Positions 7,361 to 13,741 of a DNA stretch of 38,840 bases are shown in pieces. How positions within the stretch are numbered: position 1 is the stretch's first letter; each line of letters opens with the position of its first letter. The translations under genes were made by a program, and so were the position numbers. The notes under the pieces are model-generated. The model was not told the origin of the DNA. It saw nothing but the letters and a program-made list of their open reading frames with translations, and did not search any database. Source of the DNA: a virus. Where the stretch lies: the IMG/VR virus record IMGVR_UViG_3300045738_000854, positions 1 through 38,840 of that record; one strand, 5' to 3'.

Positions 7361-7437
7361 TGCATATATGCATAGTCATGCTGCATTCCTGCATTGACAG
7401 GTGATCTGCACAAATGCATAAAGACTGCACAAAAGCA
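7361..7437. promoter_or_regulatory. OR-like operator cluster between repressor and cro
   Basis: Four 12-base sites of the form TGCAn..nTGCA lie in 77 bases: TGCATATATGCA (7361-7372, perfect palindrome), TGCATTCCTGCA (7382-7393), TGCACAAATGCA (7407-7418) and TGCACAAAAGCA (7426-7437, degenerate). Centre spacings are 21, 25 and 19 bases, about two helical turns each. The perfect site is nearest the repressor start, and sites become weaker toward cro. This gradient suggests ordered binding as at lambda OR. The cluster shares its half-sites with the left cluster at 5572-5619. Confidence 0.8.
7394..7422 (+). promoter_or_regulatory. Early right promoter (PR-like)
   Basis: A perfect TTGACA -35 box (7394-7399) is followed after 17 bases by CATAAA (7417-7422, four of six matches to TATAAT). 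The operator TGCACAAATGCA lies in the spacer and touches the -10, so repressor binding would block it. It would drive cro and the rest of the right operon. Confidence 0.7.
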
Positions 7438-7453
7438 GAAGGCGTGCAGATTT

Positions 7454-7663
7454 ATGCTTCAACCCGATGATATCCCGAAGATGGAAGAGGCGCTTGCAGA
7501 GCGCGGAATTCCAGTAGCGGAGCTGTGCCGCCAGGCTGGCATTGCTGAAACGACATGGGGGCGGTGGAAGCGCGATAAGTTCAAACCCTCCTTTCGGGCT
7601 TGGAATGGAGCAACCTCTGCATACCAAAATCTGATGCAGGACGCTGCTTCCAGCGCCGCCTGA
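7454..7663 (+). CDS. Cro-like HTH regulator (69 aa)
   Basis: A small DNA-binding protein transcribed divergently from the repressor. It carries a helix-turn-helix (GIPVAELCRQAGIAETTWGRWKRD, about residues 18-41), followed by KFKPSFRAW, as in short phage Cro/XRE regulators. By position it should compete with the repressor at the shared operators and favour lytic growth. The ATG at 7454 is chosen because the upstream part of the frame lies within operators and the promoter. AGAAGG about 11 bases upstream is a weak ribosome-binding site. Confidence 0.75.
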   Translation: MLQPDDIPKMEEALAERGIPVAELCRQAGIAETTWGRWKRDKFKPSFRAWNGATSAYQNLMQDAASSAA

Positions 7664-7692
7664 TGTCACCACAACCATTTTCAAAAACACTC

Positions 7693-7708
7693 GTTCCATT
7701 CTTGGAAC
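7693..7708. repeat. Inverted repeat between cro and the CII-like gene
   Basis: GTTCCA - TTCT - TGGAAC is a perfect 6-base inverted repeat with a 4-base spacer in the 87-base gap after cro. No T-run follows it, so it is not a convincing terminator. It may be an operator for the next regulator, or an RNA hairpin like the lambda nut/tR1 area. Confidence 0.45.
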
Positions 7709-7750
7709 CTGCGCTGGCTCGCCCCGTGCAGCAAGAAAACAGGGTTTCTC

Positions 7751-8161
7751 ATGCGTAAGGTTTACGAAGGCGCTGCGATCCGGTCGCTTTATCGCCAGCT
7801 GGTGGAAGACTTCGGTGGCTTTGATGCGGCTGCGGCGTTCCTCGGTCACTCAAAGGGCACGATTTCCAAACAGTGCTCTGGCGATGCTGCGATCGGCTGC
7901 GACAGTTACGGCCAGCTTGAAGATGCTGTGGGTCGTTGGCCGATCACGCTGCTCATGTCCGGACGTCTCAAGGATACCGACAGGGCTGGGCAGATCAGCA
8001 AGCAAGCTGATCAAGCGCTGCGTGAGGCTTCTGACTTAGCTCCTGCGATTTTTGCGCTGCTCATAAATGGTGATGCTGACCCGTTGCGGAAAGAGGGGCC
8101 CGAGTTGCAGGCCGCGCTGGCAGCGTTGTTGCGGTCGGTTGATGCGGGAAGTGACGCGTGA
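7751..8161 (+). CDS. CII-like phage regulator (136 aa)
   Basis: The N-terminal half (FGGFDAAAAFLGHSKGTISKQCSGD) reads as a lambda-repressor-type HTH in which the recognition helix follows GHSKGTI, and it continues with PITLLM, as in phage CII/regulatory families of alphaproteobacteria. The C-terminal 60 residues form a helical dimerisation region. It is the second gene of the right operon, where CII-type activators usually sit. Which promoter it would act on is not visible. The ATG at 7751 is the only plausible start. The stop overlaps the methyltransferase ATG as TGATG. Confidence 0.65.
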   Translation: MRKVYEGAAIRSLYRQLVEDFGGFDAAAAFLGHSKGTISKQCSGDAAIGCDSYGQLEDAVGRWPITLLMSGRLKDTDRAGQISKQADQALREASDLAPAIFALLINGDADPLRKEGPELQAALAALLRSVDAGSDA

Positions 8162-8799
8162 TGACCCAGAACACCAGCAGTGCTGTGATGCAGCGTCGAT
8201 CAGAGCCACATAACAGCCTAGATGATTTCCCCACCCCGCCTTGGGCAACCCGAGCGCTCTGCAATTGGCTGGTATCATCCGGATACAATCTCAAAGCGAT
8301 GAATTGTCGCGAGCCTGCCGCGAATAGAGGGCACATGGTTAAGCCACTCTCGGAATGCTTTGCTGAGGTGATTGCGTCTGATATTTTTGACTACGGCGAA
8401 GGGTATCCGGTTCAGGACTATCTCTTTGAAAAGCCCGTATACCCGTACCATTGGACGATCACAAATCCACCATTTCGGCTTGCCCAGCAGTTCATTGATC
8501 AAGCGCGAAGCAGCAGCCGTCACGGCGTTGCTATGATCGTTCGAAGCGCGTTCCTAGAGGGTATTAGTCGGTACCGCGATCTGTTCAGTATCGCCCCACC
8601 GACGAATATTCTGCAATTCTCAGAACGTGTGGTGATGCACAAAGGCAAGCTCAGCGCCAAAGGGAGCACTGCGACGGCTTACTGCTGGCTGGTTTGGGAC
8701 AACGGGGGCTTGCAAGGCCACACAAGGTTTGACTGGATACCGCCCTGCCGGAAACGCCTTGAGCGTCCCTCTGATTATCCCTCCGAGGTGGCGGCATGA
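8161..8799 (+). CDS. Adenine-specific DNA methyltransferase-like protein
   Basis: A 212-residue SAM-dependent methyltransferase-type protein. It has the catalytic NPPF motif at 102-105 (TITNPPFRLA) and a divergent SAM motif, EPAANRGHM, at 51-59. The N-terminal DDFPTPPWAT is typical of phage N6-adenine methyltransferases. The normal glycine-rich F-x-G-x-G loop is altered (AANRG), so activity should be tested rather than assumed. The sequence specificity cannot be read. It could protect phage DNA from restriction or alter methylation-controlled host promoters. A GTG at 8158 is an alternative start; the ATG at 8161 shares one base with the previous stop. Confidence 0.75.
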   Translation: MTQNTSSAVMQRRSEPHNSLDDFPTPPWATRALCNWLVSSGYNLKAMNCREPAANRGHMVKPLSECFAEVIASDIFDYGEGYPVQDYLFEKPVYPYHWTITNPPFRLAQQFIDQARSSSRHGVAMIVRSAFLEGISRYRDLFSIAPPTNILQFSERVVMHKGKLSAKGSTATAYCWLVWDNGGLQGHTRFDWIPPCRKRLERPSDYPSEVAA

Positions 8800-9038
8800 C
8801 GACCCGAGCAAATGACTTCATAGTTTGGCGCGCCGGCAATTCTGTTCAATGGGACTGCACCGTTGCCGAAATCTCCGACGAGACGGGGCTCTCAATCCCG
8901 AAAGTACGATCAATCTTGAAGCGCCGAAGCTGGGTGTGCCTCGCCGATAACCGCAACATGGACCCTTATGCATACCTCCATCTGGGCAACCAGCATGGAC
9001 AGGGTAGGGCGCTGCACAATCAAAGGGGCGATGTATGA
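8796..9038 (+). CDS. Small winged-HTH-like protein (80 aa)
   Basis: It starts within the previous stop (ATGA). The core CTVAEISDETGLSIPKVRSILKRRSW (residues ~20-45) reads as a helix-turn-helix of the kind that checks whether DNA is engaged (DETGLS, KVRSIL). The rest is polar. The family is not recognised. It is probably a DNA-binding accessory to its neighbours. The stop overlaps the ParB-like gene ATG. Confidence 0.65.
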   Translation: MTTRANDFIVWRAGNSVQWDCTVAEISDETGLSIPKVRSILKRRSWVCLADNRNMDPYAYLHLGNQHGQGRALHNQRGDV

Positions 9039-9865
9039 CTTTTCGCACAATTGACGTAGCGGGGTTTGATGCCTGTCAACTTGCCGAGCAGCCCGCGCCG
9101 ATGCTGCAATGGGTGCAGATCGATGATCTGGTGATTGATGGCGCGTACCAACGAGATCTCGGACGACAGAACCTGACCGCGATCCGCAAGATCGCGTCAG
9201 ATTTCCGATGGTCAAGGTTTGCTCCAGTTCTAGTAGCACCCGTCGACGGTGGCAGGTTCGCGATCATCGACGGTCAGCACCGGACCCATGCCGCGAAGAT
9301 TTGTGGTATCAAGTCGGTGCCCGCCATGATCGTGCAAATCGACCCCGCAGAACAGGCGAGCGCGTTTGCGTTCGTTAACTCTGCGACCACCAAGATCACG
9401 CCTCACCACATCTATAAAGCAGGACTTGCGGCGAAGGAGTCATGGGCTGTGGAAATGAAGACGGCCGTCGAGGCTGGCGGGTGTGATCTGCGCATGTCGA
9501 ACGCATCCACTGCGCACAAAAAGCCGGGGCAAATTTACTGTATCGGCTTGATCAGGGATATCGAAAAACGCGGATATCTCAGAGCGTTGACGGCTGTTCT
9601 TAAAGGGCTGGTTGAATACGACACTTCCGGCCGCGTGCCGCTCTACTCTGACTTCATCATCAGGCCAATGGTCTTCGCCTACGCTGAAAGCCAGGACTTT
9701 AAGACGCTCGATGTCGCGGCCTTCTTGCGCGAAAACGACCCCTTCAAGGTCATCAACTTTGTAGATCGGGCAATGGCTGACGAGCAGCTGCAGGGGTCGC
9801 GGCAGGTCAACTACCGCAATGCGTTCCGAGTGCAATTTCAGCAATTTCTAAAGGTGAGCTCATGA
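9035..9865 (+). CDS. ParB/Srx N-terminal domain protein
   Basis: A 276-residue protein with the ParB-type nucleotide-binding signature IIDGQHRTHAA (DGQHR at 79-83). It is preceded by VQIDDLVIDGAYQR (27-40), which matches box I of ParB-like domains. ParB-fold proteins bind CTP or ATP and include nucleases and partition proteins. Here no centromere-binding HTH of the usual ParB type is seen; the C-terminal 150 residues are helical and unrecognised. Phages carry such genes in the replication region. It overlaps both neighbours by four bases. Confidence 0.72.
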   Translation: MTFRTIDVAGFDACQLAEQPAPMLQWVQIDDLVIDGAYQRDLGRQNLTAIRKIASDFRWSRFAPVLVAPVDGGRFAIIDGQHRTHAAKICGIKSVPAMIVQIDPAEQASAFAFVNSATTKITPHHIYKAGLAAKESWAVEMKTAVEAGGCDLRMSNASTAHKKPGQIYCIGLIRDIEKRGYLRALTAVLKGLVEYDTSGRVPLYSDFIIRPMVFAYAESQDFKTLDVAAFLRENDPFKVINFVDRAMADEQLQGSRQVNYRNAFRVQFQQFLKVSS

Positions 9866-10059
9866 GCACCGCGCGTCGGGAAGGTGACACCATCGTCATC
9901 ACCGTGCCGATCGAGGAGGCCCAGAGTCTTCGGGTCGCGCTGCAACCTTGTCTGTGCCGTCACACAAAGAGCGAAGCCACAGCAAAGATCCGCGCCAGGT
10001 TCGTGCGCGGGATTGGGATGGCGATGGACCATCGAAAACCGAAGGCCACTGCCGAGTAG
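9862..10059 (+). CDS. Small unknown protein (65 aa)
   Basis: The ATG overlaps the ParB-like stop (ATGA). The N-terminal EGDTIVITVPIEEAQSLRVAL reads as a beta-beta-alpha element, followed by a CLCRH segment with two cysteines and a basic tail. No family is recognised. It lies in the early operon between the ParB-like and 107-aa genes. Confidence 0.55.
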   Translation: MSTARREGDTIVITVPIEEAQSLRVALQPCLCRHTKSEATAKIRARFVRGIGMAMDHRKPKATAE

Positions 10060-10093
10060 CTGCGCTTCAGGAATTTTTAGAAAGGAGACGGTG

Positions 10094-10417
10094 ATGTTGG
10101 ATCAGCAGTATTACGATCTCGGCGAAGTGCGTTCAACGCCTGCCGTTGCACAAGATACGCAATCCAAACCCAAGCCTTTGACGGCAAAAGACTGGTTCAA
10201 GGTGATCGGGCCGAGGGTCGGTGACGCGATCAAGCCGTTCCAGTGCGGCGCGCCTTGGACGGCTTTTGCCAAGGATTGCGAGTTGCGCCGTCTCGCCAGA
10301 CTGCAAGCCCGGATCGAACGCAAGCAGATGGCGCTGTCAGAGCTTAAAGCCGACCGTCGGCAGATAATGGTCCGTTGCGTTCGGCGTATGCGGCGTGAGC
10401 GGGGTTTGCAGTCGTGA
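10094..10417 (+). CDS. Unknown early protein (107 aa)
   Basis: The coding part begins at the ATG at 10094 with AAGGAG just upstream; the frame is open further left, but only as a shadow of the previous gene. The first half is polar (LGEVRSTPAVAQDTQSKPKP), and the second half is a basic helix (ARLQARIERKQMALSELKADRRQIMVRCVRRMRRERG) that could bind nucleic acid. No domain is recognised. Its stop overlaps the GTG start of the RusA-like gene. Confidence 0.65.
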   Translation: MLDQQYYDLGEVRSTPAVAQDTQSKPKPLTAKDWFKVIGPRVGDAIKPFQCGAPWTAFAKDCELRRLARLQARIERKQMALSELKADRRQIMVRCVRRMRRERGLQS

Positions 10418-10773
10418 GCGTGCGCATAATCGAACTACCTTGGCCGTCAAAGGATCTGACGCCGCACGCCAAGGGCAGCAAGTGGCCAAAGATACGCGCC
10501 ACCAAGCAGGCTCGCGCTATGGCCCATGCTGTGGCGCTGGAAAAGCCCCGCATCAAGACCGTGCCGGATGCCGTCATATTCGTTGAATACTGGCCAAAGG
10601 CGCGCCGTGGTGACGTCCACAACATGCACGGGCGAATGAAAGCCTACATCGACGGAATTGCCGATGCCATGGGCTGCGATGATCGCGGTTTCCGTGTGGA
10701 TTTTCCGTCTGTCTGGGCGGGGAAAGACCCCAAGGGCAAGGTGGTTTTCCGCGTTGTTGAGGGGGCAATATGA
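10414..10773 (+). CDS. RusA-like Holliday junction resolvase
   Basis: A 119-residue protein (RusA of E. coli is 120). The conserved acidic site is present as RRGDVHNMHGRMKAYIDGI (D67, N70, K76, D80) followed by GCDDRGF (D89, D90), which matches the D-x-D...K...D pattern of RusA dimers that cut branched DNA. It probably resolves recombination and replication intermediates before packaging, and it fits the presence of a phage recombinase set in the left operon. It starts with GTG inside the previous stop (GTGA). Confidence 0.82.
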   Translation: MSVRIIELPWPSKDLTPHAKGSKWPKIRATKQARAMAHAVALEKPRIKTVPDAVIFVEYWPKARRGDVHNMHGRMKAYIDGIADAMGCDDRGFRVDFPSVWAGKDPKGKVVFRVVEGAI

Positions 10774-11627
10774 GCCAAGCTCCATCAATGCCGATGTATT
10801 GGGACGCCTATCTGGCAGACACCACGCACCTGACCACCGAGGAACACGGAGCCTACATGCTGTTGCTTGCGGCGATGTGGCGGCGCAATGGTTCCGTGCC
10901 TGACGACGATAAGGACAACGCACGAATACTCGGACTTACGGTCGCAAAATGGCGAAAGATCAAGGCGCGCCTTACGGCGACAATTTCAGGCTTTAGCGTT
11001 GAAGGCGGTGAAATTACACAAGAAAAGCTGCGAAAAACTTGGGAAAACACGCAAGAAAAAATCGTTAAGAACCGCGCAAATGGTGCAAAAGGTGGACGCC
11101 CCAAATCTAGCGGAAACAAGGACTTAGGGAAAGCGAACGGTTCCGTTTCGGTTAGCCCAATCGAAACCATACCAGAACCAGAACCAGAGCCATATATAGA
11201 AGAAGATAAATCTTCTTCTTCTCAAGAGGCGGAAGATTATCAGAGATATTTGAAGGCTCACCCGAGGCCTGTCGACAGCGATGCCGGCGAGGTGCTTTTT
11301 GCCGATCTGGTCGCAAGTGGTGTCGATCCTGAGCGTATCATCGCCGCAGCTCGATCGTACGCCGACACCGTCCGGAGCTGGTCGTCCGCGGGCAAGGTGC
11401 AGCAGTCCGACAATTTTCTCGATCCGGAGCGGGGCAAGTGGGAGGCCTACACGGTCAAAGCCATTGAGCGTCCGAGCGAAGAGGCCGTCTTGGCGTTCTA
11501 TGCGGATGTGGTTCTCAGCAAGAAGCGGACTGCCCCGTCTACGGTCAACAGCGGCATGGCCGGAAAGCTCTTGGCGGCTGGTTTGGTGACCGAAGGCGAC
11601 CTCAGGGCGGCAGGGGTGGCAGCATGA
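10770..11627 (+). CDS. DUF1376 phage replication protein (O/YdaU-like)
   Basis: The first 65 residues (MYWDAYLADTTHLTTEEHGAYMLLLAAMWRR...) match the DUF1376 domain found at the N-terminus of phage replication initiators. A basic region follows (EKIVKNRANGAKGGRPK, about 95-112), then a low-complexity linker of repeated Pro-Glu and Ser, and a helical C-terminal domain (160-285) that could contact the replisome or a helicase loader. The organisation is like lambda O, where the origin lies in the linker part of the gene; here the linker DNA is AT-rich and repetitive. It overlaps both neighbours by four bases. Confidence 0.78.
   Translation: MSQAPSMPMYWDAYLADTTHLTTEEHGAYMLLLAAMWRRNGSVPDDDKDNARILGLTVAKWRKIKARLTATISGFSVEGGEITQEKLRKTWENTQEKIVKNRANGAKGGRPKSSGNKDLGKANGSVSVSPIETIPEPEPEPYIEEDKSSSSQEAEDYQRYLKAHPRPVDSDAGEVLFADLVASGVDPERIIAAARSYADTVRSWSSAGKVQQSDNFLDPERGKWEAYTVKAIERPSEEAVLAFYADVVLSKKRTAPSTVNSGMAGKLLAAGLVTEGDLRAAGVAA
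11171..11222. other. Candidate replication origin inside the DUF1376 gene
   Basis: Within an otherwise GC-rich gene this stretch has three direct CCAGAR repeats (11172-11189), an AT-rich run (CATATATA), and a perfect 22-base palindrome at 11198-11219 whose arms are AGAAGAAGAT and ATCTTCTTCT around AA. Lambdoid phages keep their origin in the equivalent linker of the O gene. The composition could also just reflect codons for a Pro-Glu/Ser linker. Confidence 0.4.
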
Positions 11628-11953
11628 AACCGACCGTCCTCGAAATCGTCGCGTGTGCATCTGAAGCGTTTCGGGTTGATGCGTATCAGATACTGAATGG
11701 TGATCGCAGTGACCTGCACTGCCGCCCGCGATTTGCCGTCTGTCTGATCGCTCACGACCTCGGATACTCGCACCCGCAGATTGGCCGGACGCTTGGCGGA
11801 CGTGACCACACGTCGATCATCAACGCCTGCAAGCGAGCGCGCGCATTCGCGGCAGAGGAGCCGGAATATCTGGATCTGATCGAGGAGATCAGGGCGGCCG
11901 CATGCCGTGACCGAATGCCATTTTTCAAATCGCAAAGGAGCAGTCCTGTATGA
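11624..11953 (+). CDS. Free-standing DnaA domain IV-like DNA-binding protein
   Basis: A 109-residue protein with the DnaA signature GGRDHTSII at 58-66, preceded by AVCLIAHDLGYSHPQIGRTL, which matches the DnaA-box-binding domain (domain IV) of the replication initiator. The ATPase and DnaB-loading domains are absent. Such a protein could occupy DnaA boxes on the phage or the host chromosome and so recruit or block initiation. It lies directly after the replication protein (ATGA overlap), which supports a role in phage replication or in taking over host initiation. Confidence 0.85.
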   Translation: MKPTVLEIVACASEAFRVDAYQILNGDRSDLHCRPRFAVCLIAHDLGYSHPQIGRTLGGRDHTSIINACKRARAFAAEEPEYLDLIEEIRAAACRDRMPFFKSQRSSPV

Positions 11954-12414
11954 GAACCGAGCCACGCCCATTGAAGAAGCTGACGCGCGAGCACCTGGAG
12001 CCGCTTTGGTCGCGCCGGGATATCCCGATCGCGCGCATTGCGTCTGCTCTTGGGGTGACCCCTCAGGCTGTAAGCGTAAAGGCGAAATTATTAGGACTGC
12101 CACCCAGGCGGGGCAACAAAGAACCCATGAAAAGAACGGATGATGCCGAGTTTCGAAGCATGTGGCTCGCAGGGGTGAATTCGACGGAAATGGCGAAATT
12201 GTTTGGATATGCCGACGCTGCATCTGTGGTCCATCGGCGGATCAACTTGGGTCTGCCCGGAAGGAACAGAGGGGCAGGCGGGGGCACCAATGTTCGCTAC
12301 GGTTGGTCCGAAACGATCAGTTTGGCGCAGTTCCGCGAGATGCAGTTTGCACGGGCGGTGCAGGGCATGGTCCGCAGCACTCAAACAAGGAAACCACAAA
12401 GGCAGGCTTTATGA
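11950..12414 (+). CDS. Tandem GcrA-like HTH protein (154 aa)
   Basis: Two similar HTH units occur: residues ~12-52 (LEPLWSRRDIPIARIASALG...AVSVKAKLLGLPPR) and ~62-105 (FRSMWLAGVNSTEMAKLFGY...VVHRRINLGLPGR). Each has a tryptophan before the first helix and ends in LGLPxR, the pattern of the alphaproteobacterial cell-cycle regulator GcrA. GcrA acts with sigma-70 RNA polymerase at adenine-methylated promoters; whether this phage protein does so is inference. The remaining ~45 residues are polar. It overlaps both neighbours by four bases, and its position near the end of the early operon would suit a late-gene regulator. Confidence 0.65.
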   Translation: MRTEPRPLKKLTREHLEPLWSRRDIPIARIASALGVTPQAVSVKAKLLGLPPRRGNKEPMKRTDDAEFRSMWLAGVNSTEMAKLFGYADAASVVHRRINLGLPGRNRGAGGGTNVRYGWSETISLAQFREMQFARAVQGMVRSTQTRKPQRQAL

Positions 12415-13037
12415 AAAACTACACCAAAGGCGCAAAACTTCGGGCCAAAAAGGCAATGACACCGCTGGCTCGGTTGGCGGAAACACCTAAGCGTAAGTCA
12501 CGGGGCTCAAAGCGCATGCAGGAAATCGCGAAAAATCCAGATGCCGAGCGTACAGTTCTTGAAGCCCGCGCGCGTCACTGCGGAATCGTTCCTGCCGACA
12601 GAACTCAAATGAGAGATCCAGCGCTCGGCGAGGCAGCGGGGAGGGCGATCTATGCGGCCCACTCCGGCGATCACGCCAAAAAGATGTGGGATGCCTATGC
12701 GGGACTGACCAGGGCAGAGGCAGTCTACATCAAGACAAATCTAGGTCTATCGATCCACGCCAAAACAGCGAAGGTCGAATACCTGATCGAGACCTTCGAG
12801 GCGAGGTCGGATCATAATCCGGATATGCGGGACGAGGATGAACGCGCCCGGGACGCATCAAATAAATGGATGCGCTGGCGTGGCTTTATCGGGCATCTCG
12901 GCGCGGACGACCAAAAAGCGATATTCGATGTTGCCTATGGCCGGATTGAACCGATGGACGCTGGATCATTGACCACCCAAGGCAGCCGGTTCGTTGCCGC
13001 AATCGAGAGGTTGGCTGATGTCGTGAATGAGCGTTGA
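12411..13037 (+). CDS. Last gene of the early operon, unknown (208 aa)
   Basis: The ATG at 12411 overlaps the previous stop (ATGA) and starts a very basic N-terminus (KNYTKGAKLRAKKAM...KRKSRGSKRM). A helical core follows, with no motif that I recognise. The frame is open upstream, but only as a shadow of the HTH gene. Because it is the last gene before the putative late promoter and terminator, it occupies the place where lambdoid phages keep Q-type antiterminators; that is an argument from position only. Confidence 0.7.
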   Translation: MKNYTKGAKLRAKKAMTPLARLAETPKRKSRGSKRMQEIAKNPDAERTVLEARARHCGIVPADRTQMRDPALGEAAGRAIYAAHSGDHAKKMWDAYAGLTRAEAVYIKTNLGLSIHAKTAKVEYLIETFEARSDHNPDMRDEDERARDASNKWMRWRGFIGHLGADDQKAIFDVAYGRIEPMDAGSLTTQGSRFVAAIERLADVVNER

Positions 13038-13063
13038 CGAATAGGACTGGAACGCGTTAGTAT
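13034..13063 (+). promoter_or_regulatory. Possible late promoter
   Basis: TTGACG (13034-13039) is followed after 18 bases by TAGTAT (13058-13063). Both boxes are imperfect. The site overlaps the stop of the last early gene and lies about 25 bases before a strong terminator, which would give a very short leader unless antitermination occurs. Confidence 0.3.
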
Positions 13064-13086
13064 ATTGCGAAGCAAGTTATGTTCAG

Positions 13087-13116
13087 AGCCGCCGGGGAAA
13101 CCTGAGCGGCTTTTTT
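13087..13116 (+). terminator. Intrinsic terminator between early and late genes
   Basis: AGCCGC (13087-13092) and GCGGCT (13106-13111) form a GC-rich stem around a 13-base loop, followed directly by TTTTTT. It ends the early right operon. About 140 bases then remain before the small terminase gene; in these I see no ORF and no clear promoter, only the AGGAG-type site before 13256. Confidence 0.85.
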
Positions 13117-13255
13117 CGTTTGCAGCCACCCGACCCCTCCTTCCGAACCGCTCCACTCCCGCAGCGGTTAAGCCTGCATTGCGACAGTCAACGCATCGGG
13201 CGTCGGGTTTCATTTGGTAAGATGCGAAATGCAGGACGGGGGATAGGAGAACAGC

Positions 13256-13741
13256 ATGTCTGCGCGTGAGTTGACCCCAAAGCAGGAAGCCTTCGCGCTC
13301 GCATACTTCGAGACCAGAAACGGTGGTGAAGCATATCGCCGCGCCTACGATGTCGCCGAAAAGACGACCGACAACTGGATCTATGTCGAGGCATGGCAGC
13401 TTCTCAGCAACCCAAAGATTGCCCAAAGGCTTGAACAGCTCGAAGCCGAGGCGGTCCAGCTTTCAATCTACACCCGCCACAAGGCGATGGAGGAACTGGA
13501 GGAGGCCCGGACGGCTGCTTTCAAGCTCGGCCAGGCATCCGCAATGGTTGGTGCGACTTCGGCGAAGATCAAACTGTTGGGCCTCGACAAACCAAGTCGT
13601 GTTGAGGTGACCAGCCCTGACGGCAGCATGACGCCAAAGTCTGCCATTACTCTCACCAACCTGTCGGACGAGGAGCTTGCACAGCTTGAACGCCTTACCG
13701 ACAAAACGCGAAATTCAGATGGAGTGGGCGAAGCGGAATAG
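13256..13741 (+). CDS. terS: Terminase small subunit
   Basis: A 161-residue protein with the N-terminal signature LTPKQEAFALAYFETRNGGEAYRRAYD (residues 6-32) of the Terminase_2/TerS family, which forms the DNA-recognising HTH. A helical oligomerisation part (70-115) and a flexible tail follow. It recognises the packaging site and loads the large subunit. It is the first gene of the late operon, with AGGAGAA before the ATG. Its end overlaps the large-subunit gene by 23 bases, the standard terS-terL arrangement. Confidence 0.85.
   Translation: MSARELTPKQEAFALAYFETRNGGEAYRRAYDVAEKTTDNWIYVEAWQLLSNPKIAQRLEQLEAEAVQLSIYTRHKAMEELEEARTAAFKLGQASAMVGATSAKIKLLGLDKPSRVEVTSPDGSMTPKSAITLTNLSDEELAQLERLTDKTRNSDGVGEAE

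Noticed and set aside
8161-8799. CcrM-type (GANTC) methyltransferase
   Set aside because: The catalytic motif is NPPF rather than the DPPY expected of CcrM, and the protein is too short for CcrM, so only a general adenine methyltransferase-like call is made.
9884-10093. N-terminal extension of the 107-aa protein upstream of 10094
   Set aside because: The extra codons lie in an alternate frame of the 65-aa gene, and a proper AAGGAG site stands just before 10094.
11171-11222. CRISPR-like or tandem repeat array
   Set aside because: Only three short contiguous CCAGAR units with no spacers; coding Pro-Glu repeats explain them.
13087-13116. tRNA or small structured RNA before terS
   Set aside because: A single stem with a 13-base loop and six Ts fits an intrinsic terminator and not a cloverleaf.
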